A stretch of DNA of 64,000 nt, taken from NCBI GenBank assembly GCA_025964675.1, contig JAOPYI010000122.1, positions 62,001 to 126,000 on the forward strand, read 5' to 3'. Positions 56,068 to 64,000 of the stretch are shown piece by piece. The translations under genes were made by a program, and so were the position numbers. This DNA is from Sphaerisporangium sp. Its GTDB lineage: Bacteria; Actinomycetota; Actinomycetes; Streptosporangiales; Streptosporangiaceae. Under the pieces are notes generated by a model, which worked only from the letters and a program-made list of their open reading frames with translations, did not search any database and had not been told where the DNA came from. Position 1 is the first letter of the stretch; each line of letters opens with the position of its first letter.

Positions 56068-56817
56068 TCAGCTCAGTTCGAGCTCGTACCTGATCAGATG
56101 CTTGTCGGCGGGCAGGACCGACACGGCGACCCGGACCGGGGTGTCCTCACGGTCGTAACCAACTCGGACATATACGACAACAGGCGTACCAGGTTCGAGT
56201 TGCAGACGCGAGGATTCCTCGGGAGTTGGCATACGAGCCGATATGTCGTCCGTAACGCGGACCTGCCGGTGACCCAGCTCCTCCAGCACGCGGTTGGCCC
56301 CACGCGTGATGTCCGACGGGCGCGCGATCTCGGAATCGCGGACGAGCGCGTGCGGGAAGTACGAGTCGTTGGTGTTGTAGGGCTGATCGTCGACGTAGCG
56401 GAGCCTGCGCCGCACCACCGCGACCGAATGCTCGTCCAGCTCGAGCCTGGCCGCGATCTCCTCAGGGGGCTCCACGATGGAGACCTCGATCTCCTGGCCG
56501 GGCTTGCGGCCCTCCTTGGTGACGGCCTCGGCGAAGGCTTCCCTCCGCGGCACGCCGGGCGAGGCGCCCAGCTCGTCCTGGGGGCGCATGAGCAGCGCCC
56601 GGCGGTCGCGGACGAAGCTGCCGCGGCGGCGCATCCGGGTGATCAGGCCTTCGTTCTCGAGCTCGGCCAGCGCGAGGCGTACCGTGTTCCGGCTGACCTC
56701 ATGGCTGTCCATGAGGTCGATCTCGGTGGGCAGCTGGGCACCCGGAGCGAGCTCGCCGGAATAGATGGCCTTGCGCAGCTCGCCGGCCACCTGCTGGTAC
56801 AGCGTCGACCGTGCCAA
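56068..56817 (-). CDS. GntR/HutC-family regulator with UTRA domain
   Basis: 249 residues starting at TTG (GGTGAG nearby). The GntR winged helix spans 5-73 (LYQQVAGELRKAIYSGELAPGAQLPTEIDLMDSHEVSRNTVRLALAELE). The UTRA effector domain follows (VVRRRLRYVDDQPYNTNDSYFPHAL ... LQLEPGTPVVVYVRVGYD). It resembles KorSA/YvoA-type regulators. It is divergent from the small gene at 56968, with inverted TTTGTACC/GGTACAAA motifs between. Confidence 0.87.
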   Translation of the reverse strand: MARSTLYQQVAGELRKAIYSGELAPGAQLPTEIDLMDSHEVSRNTVRLALAELENEGLITRMRRRGSFVRDRRALLMRPQDELGASPGVPRREAFAEAVTKEGRKPGQEIEVSIVEPPEEIAARLELDEHSVAVVRRRLRYVDDQPYNTNDSYFPHALVRDSEIARPSDITRGANRVLEELGHRQVRVTDDISARMPTPEESSRLQLEPGTPVVVYVRVGYDREDTPVRVAVSVLPADKHLIRYELELS

Positions 56818-56839
56818 ATCTCACCTACGGTTGCGTCCT

Positions 56840-56934
56840 TTTGTACCTACGAATCTAGACGATCTCGATCTGACATCAAACAACCTCTTGACCCAAAGCG
56901 TCTCCACACCGCATTATCCAAACGTTGGTACAAA
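56840..56934. promoter_or_regulatory. Divergent promoter region with inverted TTTGTACC motifs
   Basis: TTTGTACC at 56840-56847 and its reverse complement GGTACAAA at 56927-56934 flank the region. A plus-strand promoter is plausible: TTGACC at 56888-56893 and CATTAT at 56912-56917 with 18 bases between. The right motif would cover the start of that transcript. GTAC-containing palindromes are typical GntR sites; assignment is inference. Confidence 0.4.
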
Positions 56935-56967
56935 TCCATCAAAGGGTCGGCGAGGGAGTGAGGGCCT

Positions 56968-57312
56968 GTGCTGGCAGTCCGTGCGGGCACGCCATATCTG
57001 CCCTGGCACGATCCCCGAGAGGCGACGCGTCTACTGCGTTACGCCTTGCATCGGGAGGGATTCACCCATACGTACCAGAGCAGCGGGAACGGGATGTCCG
57101 TGCTCTCGGTGACAACAGAGCTGACCGTGTGGTGCAGGAACGGCTCGTTCGTCTGGAACGAGGACGGCCTGACCGTCACCCATCCGGCGGGCGATCCCGT
57201 CGGCGCGGCCCAGCTCGTGAAACGCCATCTCAGAAGGCCGGCCGAGGAGGAGCCCCAGGACATCTGGGCACACCACTCTGGCGACAGGCCTCCCACCGAC
57301 TCCGTGCGATAA
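56968..57312 (+). CDS. Hypothetical protein
   Basis: 114 residues from a GTG with GAGGGAGTGAGGG upstream. I do not recognise the family. It reads as a small soluble alpha/beta protein: a hydrophobic start with YLPWHDPREATRLLRYALHREGF, a beta-like middle (MSVLSVTTELTVWCRNGSFVW) and a charged C-terminus (KRHLRRPAEEEPQD). One cysteine. It is divergent from a GntR gene that probably controls it, and followed by two strong hairpins. Confidence 0.6.
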   Translation: MLAVRAGTPYLPWHDPREATRLLRYALHREGFTHTYQSSGNGMSVLSVTTELTVWCRNGSFVWNEDGLTVTHPAGDPVGAAQLVKRHLRRPAEEEPQDIWAHHSGDRPPTDSVR

Positions 57313-57318
57313 CGACGG

Positions 57319-57404
57319 CCAGGACCCCAACCCTCGCCGGGGTCCTGGAAGTCGCGCCGGGGCGGAACGTGTCCTGGCGGGTCCCCCACGCCCGCCAGGA
57401 CACG
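57319..57404. terminator. Two consecutive terminator hairpins
   Basis: Hairpin 1: CCAGGACCCC (57319-57328) and GGGGTCCTGG (57339-57348). Hairpin 2: CGTGTCCTGGCGGG (57368-57381) and CCCGCCAGGACACG (57391-57404), 14 perfect base pairs. They lie between the hypothetical gene and the convergent flavoprotein gene. The shared CCAGGAC/GTCCTGG would allow alternative pairing between the two. Confidence 0.75.
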
Positions 57405-57509
57405 TTTCCGATATCACGGTCATCCACGGCGCCGTCAAGCCCGCTCCAGCACTGATATCAGGCGCAGCCAGGAATGTCGGGCGAGGGCAAGGGCGTCAGG
57501 CAGGGACTG

Positions 57510-59342
57510 TCAGCCGCGGAGCGAGCGGCCCAGTTCCTCGGCGAGGAGCGGCACGGCCTCGGCCCAGTCGGCCACGATTCCGACGTCGGCCGCGTGGAAC
57601 ACCTCGGCCCGCGGATCCGGGTTGACCGCGATGACGAACCGAGCCCCGCGCACCGCGACCATGTGGTTGAACCGCCCGGACGTTCCCAGGGCCACATACA
57701 CCTCCGGCGCGATGGACCGGCCCGTGATGCCGACCTGCCGTGACCGGGGCAGCCAGCCCCTGTCGGTCACCTTGCGCGTGCCGGCCAGCTCGGCGCCGAG
57801 CGGTCCGAGCAGTGGTTCGAGCTCGTTGTAGCGGGTCGGATCCACCCCGAGGCCCACGCCGACCACCACCCGTGCGGTCTCCAGGCGCGAGGGATCGTCG
57901 TCGGTGACCCATCCGGTCACCTCGACCCGGTTCCTCGACCGGATGGGGACCTTCGTGACCGGCGCGACCGCGCCCGCCCGAAGCTCCGGCACCGGGAACA
58001 CCCCGGACCGCACGGTGGCCATCTGGATTCCGGAGCGGCTGGTCACCGCGGCGACGAGCTGCCCGCCGAACGCGGCCTTCCAGCAGACCAGGCGCCCGTC
58101 GGCGACCTCGAGCTCCACCGCGTCGCCGGTGAGCCCCGCGCCCAGCCGCACGGCGAGCCGTCCGGCCGTCTCACGCCCCCAGGACGTGCCGGGCACCAGG
58201 ATCGCCCACGGCGCCGCCTCGCTCGCCCAGGCGGCGGCTCCCTCGGCGACGTCCTCCGGAGTCATGTCCGCCATGGCGGACGTGGTCCCCATCACCTCGC
58301 TGAAGGCCCAGGGGGAATCGATCCGGTCGAGGCCCACCACGGCGTCGGCCCACCATTCGCCCTGCTCACCGGCGGGTTCGGTGGTGAACAGAGCGGTGGA
58401 GCCGCCGAGCTTGGCCGCGAGCCCTGCCGCGCCGCCGAGAAGCTCCCTGGTGATCCTCGCGCGTCCCGGCTCGCCGAGCACCGCCACGACCGCGCCCGAC
58501 CCGGTCTCCCGCTCGGCGGGTACGACCGGCGCCACCGTGCCGTCCGCGAGACGGCTCTCCCTCAGCAGGTCGCACGCCGTACGGACCTGCTCGCGCACCG
58601 GTCCGGAGAGCAGGAGGCCGCGACGGGGCACGGAGAGCATGCGGATGTCGCCCACCCGGGTCGGGCTGCCCTCCTGGCCCCAGGGCCCCTCGCCGAGGTC
58701 GGCCGCCGTGATCCTGCGGATTCGCCCCGAGCAGTCGTCACGCTCGCGCGCCGGCACCTTGCAGGGGTCGCACAGCCGCTCGGCCGCGCTGATCACCGCC
58801 GGGAGCCGGGTCCGTGCCCGCAGGAAGCCGTCGTCGCGCTCGCACCTCGCGCTGATCTCGCCCGTAACGCCTGAGTAGGTCTCCGAGACCGTCTCGCTCA
58901 CGCGTTCCAGCTCCATCTCGCGGACGCCCCCAAGGAACGGCAGGCCGAGCAGTTCCGCGATCTGCGGGCCGACCTGGCCGGTGTCGGCGTCCACGGAGTT
59001 CAGGCCCACGATGATCAGGTCGTACGGTCCGGTGAGGCTGATCGCCGCGGCCAGCGCGCGGGCGGTGGCGAGCGTGTCCGAACCGGCGAACGCGGGGTCG
59101 GTGACGAGCACCCCTTCCTTCGCGCCCCAGGTGATCGCCTCCTTGAGCACCTCCTCCGCGCTCGGCGGCCCGAGGGTGATCACGGTGGTGGCGCCGAGTT
59201 CCACGCCCTTGGCCACCGCGCGGCGGCAGAACGGGTTCATCTCCAGCGGGACGCCGATCCGTTCCAGCCGCCCGTCCACGAGCCGCATGTCCTCGAACGC
59301 GGGGATCTGCTTCACCAGGACCGCGATCCTCACAGCGGCCAC
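57510..59342 (-). CDS. Fused electron-transfer flavoprotein, beta and alpha subunits in one chain
   Basis: 610 residues. Residues 1-245 match EtfB (VRIAVLVKQIP, LEMNPFCRRAVAKGVELGATTVITLGP, GLNSVDADTGQVGPQIAELLGLPFLGGV). From about 285 the chain is EtfA (VVAVLGEPGRARITRELLGGAAGLAAKLGG), ending in the FAD domain (GRSIAPEVYVALGTSGRFNH, FVIAVNPDPRAEVFHAADVGIVADW). Normally two genes make the heterodimer; here a linker joins them. It shuttles electrons from acyl-CoA or amine dehydrogenases to the quinone pool. The start may be the GTG at 59333, which overlaps the stop of the thiolase remnant, or 59342. Such fused ETFs occur beside mycofactocin-linked genes in some actinobacteria; none is seen here. 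Confidence 0.82.
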   Translation of the reverse strand: MAAVRIAVLVKQIPAFEDMRLVDGRLERIGVPLEMNPFCRRAVAKGVELGATTVITLGPPSAEEVLKEAITWGAKEGVLVTDPAFAGSDTLATARALAAAISLTGPYDLIIVGLNSVDADTGQVGPQIAELLGLPFLGGVREMELERVSETVSETYSGVTGEISARCERDDGFLRARTRLPAVISAAERLCDPCKVPARERDDCSGRIRRITAADLGEGPWGQEGSPTRVGDIRMLSVPRRGLLLSGPVREQVRTACDLLRESRLADGTVAPVVPAERETGSGAVVAVLGEPGRARITRELLGGAAGLAAKLGGSTALFTTEPAGEQGEWWADAVVGLDRIDSPWAFSEVMGTTSAMADMTPEDVAEGAAAWASEAAPWAILVPGTSWGRETAGRLAVRLGAGLTGDAVELEVADGRLVCWKAAFGGQLVAAVTSRSGIQMATVRSGVFPVPELRAGAVAPVTKVPIRSRNRVEVTGWVTDDDPSRLETARVVVGVGLGVDPTRYNELEPLLGPLGAELAGTRKVTDRGWLPRSRQVGITGRSIAPEVYVALGTSGRFNHMVAVRGARFVIAVNPDPRAEVFHAADVGIVADWAEAVPLLAEELGRSLRG

Positions 59343-59610
59343 CGATCGGCCGGGGAGAGCCGCCGGCGCGGGTCGCCGGCGTGCCCGGTCATGATGAGGA
59401 CGACGGCGCAGGGTCCATCGGTCTCCAGGCGGAAGTCGAGGAGACGGAACGGCCCGGCGATCCAGCGGCCGGCGAGGTGGTCGTCCATGGTGACGGGGGT
59501 CGCATCAGGGCTCGTGGGTTCTTGGTGGCGTTGGCCCGTCGAGTTACGGTGAAGCGCCTGATGTGCCCAGGTTTAATACCATATTTCAGCATATGGGGCC
59601 CCCCGAGGTC
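59330..59610 (-). pseudogene. Frameshifted thiolase/lipid-transfer-protein remnant
   Basis: Two minus-strand frames join to make part of a thiolase. The upstream frame has MLKYGIKPGHIRRFTVTRRA followed by NATKNPRALMRPP. A one-base shift near 59500 then gives TPVTMDDHLAGRWIAGPFRL and LDFRLETDGPCAVVL, the conserved DD-H-x-A-S-R-W-I-x-x-P-x-x-LLDxCxExDG-A-VVL block of SCP2-type thiolases. No catalytic Cys region or C-terminal third exists. The second part is open from ATG 59488 to the TGA at 59330-59332, which overlaps the flavoprotein GTG. Confidence 0.6.
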
Positions 59611-59864
59611 GCGGAGCGTCACCATGATCACTCCGTCGCCCTCCCCGCTCGGTACGCCGTCTTTGCCCTTTTTGAGGTTAGGAGTGCCTTATCCACGATG
59701 TCAACGATCTCATTCATGGCGCGGCCTTGACCTTGACCGTAGTTGAGGTTGCATGGTGGTAGCGGCGGTCCCTCTGACGGGAAGGACCCTATGGAGGAGA
59801 AAGGCTCGCTGACGTGCGGAAACGCATCGCCGACATTACATACGGACGTGTTCGCTCCTGTCGT

Positions 59865-59880
59865 CCAAGCAAGTGCTTGG
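59865..59880. promoter_or_regulatory. Perfect palindromic operator CCAAGCA-AG-TGCTTGG
   Basis: Seven-base arms with a 2-base centre, 14 bases before the flavin reductase start. AGCAAG-N-CTTGCT-like palindromes are bound by TetR-family repressors of sterol and fatty-acid genes (KstR2-like) in actinobacteria. No TetR gene is in the window, so the regulator would be elsewhere. The 250-base region 59611-59864 holds no gene I can support. Confidence 0.55.
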
Positions 59881-59893
59881 TTAAGTAAGGGAT

Positions 59894-60538
59894 ATGATGG
59901 AGGAACGCGTCCCCCGCACGACTTCCCGTCGAGTGTTTCCCGGGGCCGGCCAGGCGCCACCGTCCCTGCCGCCACTTCGGAACGGCCTGCCGGTCAACGG
60001 GCGGTCCTTCCCCGCGGGGAACGGGCGCCCCGTCTCCGTCGCCGACGGAGAGCCCGCCTTCACGGTCGACGGTCAGCACTTCAGGAACGTGCTCGGCCGC
60101 TTCGCCACCGGCGTGGTCGCCATCACGGCGATCGGCCCGGACGGCGAGCCCTGCGGCCTCGCGGCGAACTCCTTCACCTCGGTGTCGCTCGACCCGCCGC
60201 TGGTGGCCTTCTGCGTCGCGCACACCAGCACGAGCTGGCCGAGGGTCAGATCGGCGGGACGGCTCTGCGTCAACGTCCTGTCCGAGCACCACGAGCGGGT
60301 GAGCAGGCAGCTCGCGACCAGCGGCGGGGACAAGTTCGCCGGGGTGCCCTGGAGTCCCTCGCCCGGAGGTAGCCCCGTCATCGACGGCGCGCTGGCCTGG
60401 ATCGACTGCTCGGTGGAGGCGGAGCACCTCGCGGGTGACCACGTCATCGTCGTGGCCCGCGTGCACGATCTCGACGCGCACGTCGACCACGGGCCCCTGG
60501 TTTTCTTCCGAGGCCACTACGGCGGGTTCCAAGGATGA
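59894..60538 (+). CDS. Flavin reductase family protein
   Basis: 214 residues. The flavin-reductase/HpaC-like split-barrel starts near residue 60: VDGQHFRNVLGRFATGVVAITAI, then CGLAANSFTSVSLDPPLVAFCVA, CVNVLSEHHERVSRQLA and the C-terminal LVFFRGHYGGF. The first 55 residues are Pro/Arg-rich and atypical, so a later start is possible. It would reduce FMN or FAD with NAD(P)H for a partner monooxygenase. An operator-like palindrome lies just upstream. An SDR gene follows 84 bases after it. Confidence 0.85.
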   Translation: MMEERVPRTTSRRVFPGAGQAPPSLPPLRNGLPVNGRSFPAGNGRPVSVADGEPAFTVDGQHFRNVLGRFATGVVAITAIGPDGEPCGLAANSFTSVSLDPPLVAFCVAHTSTSWPRVRSAGRLCVNVLSEHHERVSRQLATSGGDKFAGVPWSPSPGGSPVIDGALAWIDCSVEAEHLAGDHVIVVARVHDLDAHVDHGPLVFFRGHYGGFQG

Positions 60539-60622
60539 ACGACGGCTTCCGGAACACCGTACGGCTCGGAACCGACCGGTCGGTATGGACGGCGCGGAGG
60601 GCGTACGGCATCATCGGATGGC

Positions 60623-61381
60623 ATGAATCTGTTCTCGGTCGAAGGCAAGACGGTCGTCGTCACGGGCGGTTCCCGGGGCATCGGGAAGATGATCGCCTCC
60701 GGCTTCGTGGCGGCGGGGGCGACGGTCTACATCTCCTCGCGGAAAGCCGCCGAGGTGGAGAAGACGGCCGCCGAGCTGGGCTGCGTCGCCGTGCCCGCCG
60801 ACCTGTCGACACCCGAGGGCATCGAGACGCTGGTGTCCGCCGTCGCCGAGCGCGAGGAGCGGCTGGACGTCCTTGTGAACAACGCGGGCGCGACGTGGGG
60901 CGCGCCGCTTGAGGAGTACCCCGAGCACGCCTTCGACAAGCTGTGGGGCATCAACGTCAAAGGCGTCTTCTACCTGACCCAGCGTTTCCTGCCGCTGCTC
61001 CGTGCCTCCGCCTCCGCCGACGACCCGGCGCGCGTCGTCAACATCGGGTCGATCGACGGCCTCCGGGTGCCCATTGTCGAGAACTACGCCTACTCGGCGG
61101 CCAAGGCGGGCGTCCACATGCTGACCCGGCACCTCGCCCACACGCTGGCCTCGGAGTTCATCACGGTCAACGCCATCGCGCCGGGCCCGTTCGAGTCCAA
61201 GATGATGGCCTACGCGCTCGACGACCCGCAGATGCGCGCCATGATCGAGACCCATGTGCCCCTTGGCCGCATCGGACGTCCCGACGACATGGCGGGGGCG
61301 GCGATCTACCTGTCCTCCCGCGCCGGGGCCTACCTCACCGGAGCCGTCATCCCCGTCGACGGCGGCATCTCCACCGGCTGA
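60623..61381 (+). CDS. SDR family oxidoreductase
   Basis: 252 residues, classical short-chain dehydrogenase. The cofactor motif TGGSRGIG is at 14-21, NNAG follows near residue 88, and the catalytic Ser-Tyr-Lys appears as IGSIDG with YAYSAAKAG. C-terminal AIYLSSRAGAYLTGAVIPVDGG is the usual end. The Arg in SSRK after the second beta-strand suggests NADPH. Similar to 3-oxoacyl reductase/RhlG types. Probably in one unit with the flavin reductase. The substrate is unknown. Confidence 0.9.
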   Translation: MNLFSVEGKTVVVTGGSRGIGKMIASGFVAAGATVYISSRKAAEVEKTAAELGCVAVPADLSTPEGIETLVSAVAEREERLDVLVNNAGATWGAPLEEYPEHAFDKLWGINVKGVFYLTQRFLPLLRASASADDPARVVNIGSIDGLRVPIVENYAYSAAKAGVHMLTRHLAHTLASEFITVNAIAPGPFESKMMAYALDDPQMRAMIETHVPLGRIGRPDDMAGAAIYLSSRAGAYLTGAVIPVDGGISTG

Positions 61382-61526
61382 CCGAGCGCCTCACCCAGGC
61401 GGCGGAATCCTCACTGTGTGCCCTTAACCACAGCAAGTAACCGCATCTAGGACATTAGCCTCAGACATAACGCAGATGTAAAAAATCACCCTTGTCATCG
61501 ACAAATGCTGATGACACGGTGATCAC

Positions 61527-64000
61527 ATGCTTAAGCGCTTCAAGGTGGTCGCGCCTGCCGTACTGGCTATCGCTATCGCCCTCCCCGCCGGGGCCGCCAA
61601 GGCGGATCCCACTCCCCAGACAACCAGCACGTGTGATCCGACCCAGACCACACCCGTGTATCTCAACAAGGTCCCGACGCCCAAGAGCGTGCTCGGCTTC
61701 GACATCGGAGAGCGCGAGGTGACCTCCGCCGAGTCCGACACCCTTGTGGACGCGATCGACAAGGGCAGCGACCGCGTCATCTCCGGCACCCTCGCCACCA
61801 CCGCCCAGGGCCGCCCCCTGAAGTACGCGATCGTCGGCAAGGCCGCGAACGTCACCAAGGGCGGGCTCGCCGCGACCGAGCTGGCGATCAAGGCGCTGCG
61901 CAGCCCGCTCACCCCCTCGGCGCTCGTCAAAGAGATCGCCAAGCGCAGCCCGGCCATCCTGTGGGTCACCGGCAACGTGCACGGCAACGAGGAGAGCGGC
62001 GCCGACGCGGCGCTCAAGACGCTGTACGACCTCTCGGACCGCGACGACTGCGCCGCCAAGCGCATCCTCGACAACGCGACCGTGGTCGTCCTGCCGATCC
62101 AGAACCCGGACGGCCGCGAGGCCGACACCCGCCGCAACGCGTACGGCTTCGACATGAACCGCGACTGGTTCGCCCGTACCCAGCCGGAGACCGACGGCAA
62201 GCTGGAAATGCTCAGGAAGTACCCGCCGCAGCTCTACATCGACGCCCACGAGCAGGGCGGCACGGCCTACTTCTTCCCGCCGAACGCCGACCCGATCTAC
62301 CACGAGATCGCCGAGCCCGCGTACGACTGGATCAGCAACCTGTACGGCCAGGCGATGATCGACGAATTCACCCGTCGCGGCCTCCCCTTCACCAACAGGG
62401 ATGTCTACGACCTCTTCTACATGGGGTACGGCGACACCGTGCCGACGACCGGCTTCAACGCGGCCGGCATGACGTTCGAGAAGGGCGGCAGCTCCCCGAT
62501 CGCCACCCGCACCTTCGAGCAGTACCTCACGCAGTGGGTGTCGCTCTCGGCCGCCGCGTCCCACAAGGAGAGCATCCTCAACACGTGGCACGGCATGTAC
62601 GCCGACGCGGTCAAGGAGGGCCTCGCCGGCAAGCTGGAGCCGAACCAGGTCTACAACCCCGGCCATGAAGTCATCAGCCAGGTGCCCGACCGGCTCGTCC
62701 GGGGCTACTTCCTGCGCGCCGACGACCCGGACAAGAAGGCGGCGGTCGAGTCGATCGTCCGCCGGTTGCAGCGCATGGACGTCCAGGTCTTCACGCTCGC
62801 CAAGGCGACCACCGTGCCCGACTACAAGGAGTACGGCCGGGCGCCCGGCAAGGCCACGCTGCCCAAGGGCACGTACTGGATCCCCATGGCCCAGGGGCAG
62901 AAGCACTGGATCCAGGCCATGCTGAACGAGGACAGCTACACGCCGTTCCCGTACTTCTACGACGTGACCGCGTGGAGCCTGCCGCTGCTGGGGAACGTGT
63001 CGGGCGGCTCGTCCGGCAGCACGCTGGTGCCGCTCGCCACACCCGCCAAGCAGATCCCCGCCGTGGTCTCGCCTCCGGCTCCGGCCGAGCGGCCCAAGGT
63101 GGGCGTGCTGGCGCTGTCGGCCACCTCTACCACCACCGTCGAGTCCCTCGGCTGGCTGCGGCAGCGCCTCGACCGCGAGTGGAAGCTCCCCTTCACCCAG
63201 CTCACCCCGGCGGACGTGGCCGCCGGCAAGCTCGCGGGCATCGACGTCCTGCTGGTCCCGGCCGGTCCGGCGTCCTCGGCCAACACCGCTCTCGGCCAGC
63301 CCGGACGTGACGCGCTCAAGGCATGGGTGAGCGCCGGCGGCCGGTACATCGGCTGGAGTGGCGGCGCGCAGCTCGCCTCCCTCGCCGGGATCAGCACGGC
63401 CACCTTCACCGCGCCGACCTCGGATGTCCCGGGCTCGCTGTTCAGGGTGGACGTGGCCAAGGGTCCGCTGGCGGCCGGCGTCGGCTCCACGGCCTGGTCC
63501 TTCTACTCCTACAACCCGCTGATGCGGGCCTCGGACCCGTCACAGGTGGTGGCGTCCTACCCGGCCGCGACCTCGCCCGACTGGTTCGTGTCCGGGTTCG
63601 AGCTGGGCGCGGAGGAGCTCGGCGGTACGGCCGCGGTGCTGGACGAGCCGGTCGGCCAGGGTCATGCGGTGCTGTTCGCCGCCGAGCCGAACTTCCGGGC
63701 GTTCACCGACGGCACGACGCGACTGGTCACCAACGCGATCAGCGCCGACCTGCCCAAGTCCTCCGCGGCCCGCACTCTGACGGCCACCCCTGACGCCACG
63801 GCCTCGGTCACCGCGGCCATCCCCGACCGGGAGTCGCCGATCCGGATCACGGTCAACCCGGCGGACAAGGCCAAGGTCGCCTCGGCGCTGTCCGGCTTCG
63901 GCGCCAAGTGGACCGAGCAGGCGGCCCCTGACGGCGCGGTCCGGTTCGTGGTGGACAACCCAGGGGGCCTCAGCGTCGACGAACACCCCTGGGCCGCCAA
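61527..64000 (+). CDS. Secreted M14 zinc carboxypeptidase, cut by the window edge
   Basis: At least 824 residues with no stop before the window end. An N-terminal signal peptide (MLKRFKVVAPAVLAIAIALP, cleavage near AKA-D) directs export. The M14 catalytic domain is complete: zinc ligands His152 and Glu155 (GNVHGNEESG), His241 (YIDAHEQGG), DMNRDWFAR, and catalytic Glu318 (TFEKGG). A second large region from about residue 490 (APAERPKVGVLALSATSTTT, SAGGRYIGWSGGAQLAS) resembles a glutamine-amidotransferase-like or BPL-type Rossmann domain. It would act on exported or environmental peptides. The intergenic 61382-61526 is AT-rich and contains TTGTC-ATC-GACAA. Confidence 0.88.
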   Translation, partial: MLKRFKVVAPAVLAIAIALPAGAAKADPTPQTTSTCDPTQTTPVYLNKVPTPKSVLGFDIGEREVTSAESDTLVDAIDKGSDRVISGTLATTAQGRPLKYAIVGKAANVTKGGLAATELAIKALRSPLTPSALVKEIAKRSPAILWVTGNVHGNEESGADAALKTLYDLSDRDDCAAKRILDNATVVVLPIQNPDGREADTRRNAYGFDMNRDWFARTQPETDGKLEMLRKYPPQLYIDAHEQGGTAYFFPPNADPIYHEIAEPAYDWISNLYGQAMIDEFTRRGLPFTNRDVYDLFYMGYGDTVPTTGFNAAGMTFEKGGSSPIATRTFEQYLTQWVSLSAAASHKESILNTWHGMYADAVKEGLAGKLEPNQVYNPGHEVISQVPDRLVRGYFLRADDPDKKAAVESIVRRLQRMDVQVFTLAKATTVPDYKEYGRAPGKATLPKGTYWIPMAQGQKHWIQAMLNEDSYTPFPYFYDVTAWSLPLLGNVSGGSSGSTLVPLATPAKQIPAVVSPPAPAERPKVGVLALSATSTTTVESLGWLRQRLDREWKLPFTQLTPADVAAGKLAGIDVLLVPAGPASSANTALGQPGRDALKAWVSAGGRYIGWSGGAQLASLAGISTATFTAPTSDVPGSLFRVDVAKGPLAAGVGSTAWSFYSYNPLMRASDPSQVVASYPAATSPDWFVSGFELGAEELGGTAAVLDEPVGQGHAVLFAAEPNFRAFTDGTTRLVTNAISADLPKSSAARTLTATPDATASVTAAIPDRESPIRITVNPADKAKVASALSGFGAKWTEQAAPDGAVRFVVDNPGGLSVDEHPWAA

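Noticed and set aside
59628-59725. A 29-codon AT-rich minus-strand frame starting MNEIVDIVDKALLTSKRA
   Set aside because: It has a start codon and AAGG upstream, but is very short, has no similarity I recognise and lies next to decayed thiolase sequence. It may be part of the same decay.

Overview
The window is high-GC, gene-dense DNA with many GTG starts and few mobile elements. It looks like the chromosome of a filamentous actinomycete, and a Streptosporangiaceae-type genus is my best guess. The evidence is the gene order rimP-nusA-ylxR-infB-ylxP-rbfA-DHH-truB ... ribF-rpsO-pnp-M16-dapB ... dapA-rnj ... ftsK-rodZ-rimO-pgsA-pncC-clgR, together with MenA, an FprA-type reductase, CGNR and DUF4439 proteins, and a Gly/Pro/Arg-rich IF-2 linker. 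No tRNA, rRNA, insertion sequence, CRISPR array or prophage was seen.

Region 1 (1-10.1 kb) is a sugar and peptidoglycan salvage locus. A VanX-like D-Ala-D-Ala dipeptidase and a ROK repressor (minus strand) face a sugar ABC transporter and a NagZ-type GH3 hexosaminidase (plus strand). An unusual membrane-anchored phosphate-binding-like protein and a second ROK paralogue follow. Both ROK genes carry a closely matching 20-bp element upstream.

Region 2 (10.1-18.4 kb) holds an Rrf2 regulator, a Nei-type DNA glycosylase, and the conserved minus-strand run clgR, pncC, pgsA, rimO, rodZ, ftsK. Region 3 (18.4-32.9 kb) holds a KDG-kinase-like gene with an IclR regulator, DUF402, RNase J, dapA with a structured leader, several regulators and acetyltransferases, menA, dapB, an M16 protease, pnp and rpsO.

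Region 4 (33-46.5 kb) is ribF, then a roughly 4-kb block not normally expected there (ChrB-like, threonine-synthase-like, DUF916/WxL surface pair), then the truB-to-rimP translation operon. Region 5 (46.6-55.9 kb) holds a lipoprotein/ferritin-like pair, DUF4236, proS, fprA, a PoxB-like enzyme, a DUF6986-CutC pair and a GNAT enzyme.

Region 6 (56-64 kb) is accessory metabolism: a GntR regulator with a divergent small gene, a fused beta-alpha electron-transfer flavoprotein next to a frameshifted thiolase remnant, a flavin reductase behind a perfect palindrome, an SDR enzyme, and a large secreted M14 carboxypeptidase that runs off the window edge.

I found no clear-cut new defence or biosynthetic system. 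The most unusual items are the twin-ROK salvage locus, the SBP-like membrane protein, the dapA leader hairpin, the 30-bp palindrome array, the DUF916 gene without a normal start codon, and the broken remnants of three enzymes.
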